The translations under genes were made by a program, and so were the position numbers. The notes beneath the pieces were generated by a model. It was not told where the DNA came from. It was given only the letters and a program-made list of their open reading frames with translations, and ran no database searches. Shown piece after piece: positions 60,533 to 64,000 of a stretch of DNA of 64,000 bases (positions are counted from its first letter, which is position 1; every line of letters starts with the position of its first letter). The stretch spans positions 20,951,501-21,015,500 of the forward strand of contig JALDNG010000020.1 of NCBI GenBank assembly GCA_024349245.1, written 5' to 3'. The DNA comes from Neodontobutis hainanensis (taxonomy: Eukaryota > Chordata > Actinopteri > Gobiiformes > Odontobutidae).

Positions 60533-61639
60533 AGCCCTAGATTAAGCAATAGGTCAAATGGGTAAAATGTGGTCCTCTACCACCAATGTAACATTGACAT
60601 AACCTAGCGTTTGCTGCTACTGCATGATTCTTATGTTGCCCATACCATAATGACAAACAGAGAATACACACTACCACCTCTTTTCCACAAACACAGAAAT
60701 AATGTTCATGGACCTGCTTTATGCAGCTCTGCTTCAGCTACAATGGTTTCTGCAAATTATATTACTATTAAAGACTCATTGAGCTGTGCTAAAAAAAAGC
60801 CATTGGTTATAAATGCAGAGGTGCAGTCAGTGGAGGTGTGCTGGGAATGCATTACAACAGCATTACCAGTGTCTGACTGCTTGGCCAATTCAACGTACAA
60901 AGCTACTTCCTCAAGCATTTAATCTGTTCAGTGTCAGAGGTTCAGCTCCCCAGAGAGGCAGCACACAACTTGTTTTATATGGTTCAATCCACTGGAAATC
61001 CACATTACTTGCATGAAAGACATTAAAAGAAGAAAGAAGAATGGAATAGAGCAGCATTCTGACCCTTCCAGCATGAATAATTGCAATCTGGAGCCAAACT
61101 CTGAATAGTGGAGGATCTACAGTTAGGGGTGCTTACCTAGCTTGTCGGGAGGGGCTGAGATGAGGGACTCTGAAGAGGGAAATGGGAGTGAGGAAAACAC
61201 CCAAGTTTGGTTTTACAAGGCATGTCCAAATCAAAGAGCTAGGTGGTAATGTGCTCAATAAAAGAGCAACAGAGGGTGAGCTGAGGTGGAGAACAGCACA
61301 TATACATTTAAATGACTACAGATTTAAAGGGAATCAGGGTGAATTGAAGAGAAAATGGAATTACAAGAACATTACAACAAGATATTGCACATATAGATAA
61401 TACAGTACATGCCTCAACAGACAGTGTTGACAATGATCTTTAGGAAAGAATAGACATTGCAGGGAACAACATTTTCATAGAAGTAATATAGCACTGTTTT
61501 CCTGAGACATGGTGGTGCATTCTTTATGATATATAATATGTTATTTTATTATTTCTTTTTTGCTTTTTGAAGTGCTTGCTTTCTGTAATACTTTTGAACT
61601 ACTGTGGTAGGACTCCAGTATGTTCCAGTATGAAACACA
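60533..61639. other. Unique noncoding DNA
   Basis: No gene is supported. Overlapping frames at 60,611-61,016 have no resemblance to a family and no splice context. Confidence 0.4.
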
Positions 61640-62010
61640 CAGACACACACAGTGGACACTGGACATTACAGGACATCCCTGTTGCTGTCTGGACTCTGTG
61701 CTCCCTGAACTTTGTCATAGCCTGCCAATAATTATGGTTCTGTAAATATACTTGTTATTATGTGTATTTCTATGTTGTTTTCAACTGTACTGGACACGTC
61801 CATTGCATGGCCTGAAAGTGGATCCCTCCTTCTGTGGTTCTCCTTGAGGTTTCTCTTTTTTACCAGGATGTTATTTATTTATATATTTTTTTCCTTACCC
61901 TGATGGAAGTTCAAAGGACAGTGGATGTTGTCTTGGTACAGTCTGTTAAGCCCTTTGAAGTGGCTGTTGTTGTGATATTAGACTGTACAAAACTAAATCT
62001 CTCTTCTTGA
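61640..62010 (+). repeat. LINE-like 3' end remnant
   Basis: The phrases TTCTCCTTGAGGTTTCTCTT, GTTCAAAGGACAGTGGATGT and TGTTAAGCCCTTTGAAGTGG followed by TGTGATATTAGACTGTACAA appear in the order seen at the 3' end of a widespread fish repeat. I cannot name the clade. An ACAC run lies at 61,640-61,652. Confidence 0.5.
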
Positions 62011-63332
62011 AAATAATCAGCTGCTGGTCCGAACTGTGGGCTAACTGGACATCAGAAATCAGTTGTATTGTTAAAACTGTTCTCAACTTGAGAAGACTTA
62101 CTATTTTTCAGGTCCAGGTTAGTCACACAATGCTCAGAGCCCAATTAGTTTAATTACAGACAGAACAAAGTCATACTTCAAAACTCAGAAACTGCAACTT
62201 CAACAAGAAAAGTGCAGAGTGGCACAAACTATGTATCTTCACCAGTCTTGAGTATTGCTCTTGACACTGTTCTATGTATTTTCTCATTTGATGAAATATG
62301 TTGCGCTGTGAGGGTGTCCGACCCTCGTTCCCAGCTCTGTGTAGCATGCTCAGACCTTGGTCCAACCTTTGTTTAGCTAGACAGGCTCTCTATAATCTGT
62401 CTATAATTTAATCAATTGTATTATCCAGATGGCCAAGGACCAAACCAAGACTCAGCTTGACTTGCCTCATGTCTGTTGCTCTTGCAAAGTAGTAATATAA
62501 AATGTGCTCTATAAATATTTTTTGCCTTAAACCAAGACCTAGCACTCACTGTAAATAGAGACTAAAGACTGTGGATATTGACTTAGAAATTAGTTCACTT
62601 AGCAGACAGCTTAAAATTAAGTTTTTATAGTCCATTTTCCATGAGTCTTCCATCACTCAGAAACAACATTCCCAATTTTTAGAGAATGGGAATCCTGCAA
62701 AAAAACCCATGTGCATCATTCCAGAGCCGCTACTCCGAGATAGAAACCACAGGGGTCCACATGTGACTGAACAGATTTCAAACAATCCAGACATTCCGCC
62801 ATGAAAATCTGCCATTTACAGAGGTTAATTGCTTGGTCTGGTGCCAAACAGATCCAATAAAAGCTTTGTTGGGGATTAGACATTCTTTAAATTACTTTTA
62901 ACTAATACTGCTGAACATGGAGACAGTTCAAAACTATATAATTCTTTACTGGAAACAGATACAGGCCAAAGGTAACACCCCAATGTCCTGAGCCGTCCAA
63001 CAACATCAGTGATCAGTTTGGGGCAGTTTCTTACAACAAATAGTGTTTTAACAAGCGCTGACTGATGGCTAAATTGAGGTTGTTTCCCTGACCCCAGCTT
63101 GTCCACGAGCTAAATGCAGCAATAAACAAAGGGGTAACTAATAAGTATGACAGGGTTGAACAGAGACAGACACAGTGTGGCTGCAACCCAGGTTAATAGA
63201 CTGTTAAAGTCTAGAATAGTTACAATAACCCATGTAGTATGTTCTCAGCTGGGTTGCTTCCCTGTGTCTTCGGAGTCTGGCAGGGTTCAGCCCGAAGCAT
63301 CATGGGCCCACTACTTGCAGGAGAAGTCTATG
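62011..63332. other. Unique noncoding DNA
   Basis: No gene or repeat recognised. Confidence 0.4.
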
Positions 63333-63957
63333 CCAGAGGTCAGATAAAACAACCTCAAAGTTGATCATTACCCTCCAGCCGTATTTCTTCACCCGGGTGA
63401 AGATAGAGCTCCTGCCTCAAGTGGAGGAGTTCAAGTACCTCGGGGTCTTGTTCACGAGTGAGGGAAGGAAGGAGCGTGAGATTGACAGACAAATTGGTGC
63501 AGCTTTTGCTTTTGCAGTGATGTGGTCGATGTACCGGTGAAGAAGGAGCTAAGCTGTAAGGCAAAGCTCTCAATTTACCAGTTGATCTACATTCCTACTC
63601 TCTCAAATGGTCATGAGCTTTGGGTCATGAACAAGATCCTGGATACAGGCAGCCAAAATGAGTCTTCTCCGCAGGGTGCTCCCTTAGAGATAGGGTGAAG
63701 GGCTTGGTCACTAGGGAGGAGTAGAGCCGCTGCTCATCCACATCAAGAGGAGCTAGAGGAGGTGGTTTGGGCATCTGGAACAGTAACGCACGTCCCACCA
63801 GGAGGAGGCCCCGGGGAAGACCTAGGACACGCTAGAGGGACTATGTCTCTCGGCTGGCCTGGGTAAGTGTTTGGGGAGGGGGAAGCCTGGGCGTCTCTGC
63901 TTAGACTGCTGACCCCGCAACTCGGCCCCAAATAAGCAGAAGAAGATGGATGGATGT
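63333..63957 (+). mobile_element. Rex3-type LINE 3' fragment, rearranged
   Basis: From 63,408 the sequence codes for LPQVEEFKYLGVLFTSEGRK and REIDRQIGAAFAF, the region just after the polymerase active site. After frameshifts it continues with the TRRRPRGRPRTR-like stretch near 63,790-63,830, and ends in GATGGATGGATG at about 63,945-63,956, the Rex3 tail. Its first 75 bp come from the endonuclease region, in part inverted (see findings). The polymerase core is missing and stops are frequent. It is the same family as the LINE at 50,521-52,782. Confidence 0.88.
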
Positions 63958-64000
63958 TGCCGCAAAAGGAATTTAAATGTTTATACAAAATTGTGTTAAG

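Noticed and set aside
61182..61400. A 72-codon plus-strand frame (MGVRKTPKFGFTRHVQIKEL...)
   Set aside because: It looks somewhat protein-like but has no recognised family, no splice context and no neighbour to support it.

Overview
This window looks like euchromatic nuclear DNA of a teleost fish, probably a percomorph. The basis is the repeat content: several Tc1/mariner families, a Rex3-type LINE, L2-type LINE ends, hAT fragments with BED fingers, and one tRNA-derived SINE family. There are no bacterial genes, operons, rRNA genes or CRISPR arrays, and almost every open frame is a chance frame or transposon debris.

The only credible host coding sequence is a short first exon on the minus strand (19,292-19,364). 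It encodes a signal peptide ending LLYLQVDG, stops in phase 1 at a strong splice donor, and sits at the edge of a CpG-rich block (19,365-20,130). The peptide and phase resemble the first coding exon of robo2, the Slit receptor of axon guidance. That call rests on remembered similarity over about 20 residues and is tentative. If right, positions 1-19,291 are the start of a long first intron and 20,131-64,000 is upstream intergenic DNA, which fits the lack of other exons.

Region by region: 1-9 kb holds a SINE, two Tc1 remnants and a LINE tail nested in another repeat. 9.1-13.9 kb is one uninterrupted minisatellite of 27/29-bp units. 14-19 kb is unique DNA with possible regulatory blocks, then the exon and CpG island. 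20-41 kb is mostly unique DNA with scattered SINEs, hAT and LINE scraps and a large palindrome. 41.7-45.6 kb holds a mariner-like element split by a SINE, then three more SINEs. 47-60.5 kb is a transposon graveyard: a LINE fragment, a Tc1 fragment between 55-bp direct repeats, a Tc1 split by a Rex3 LINE, a hAT-type MITE, two more Tc1 elements, and a hAT remnant split by an L2 containing a perfect 63-bp inverted duplication. 61.6-64 kb has a LINE tail and a second Rex3 copy.

No new gene system was found. The best observations are structural. The 4.8-kb minisatellite unit is nearly identical to a 29-bp segment of the local SINE, which itself carries that segment as an imperfect tandem dimer, so the array probably grew out of a SINE. 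The SINE family has one shared body joined to three different 3' tails, one of which matches the tail of the L2 in the window. Two inverted duplications and a Tc1 fragment between direct repeats look like traces of template switching or break repair.
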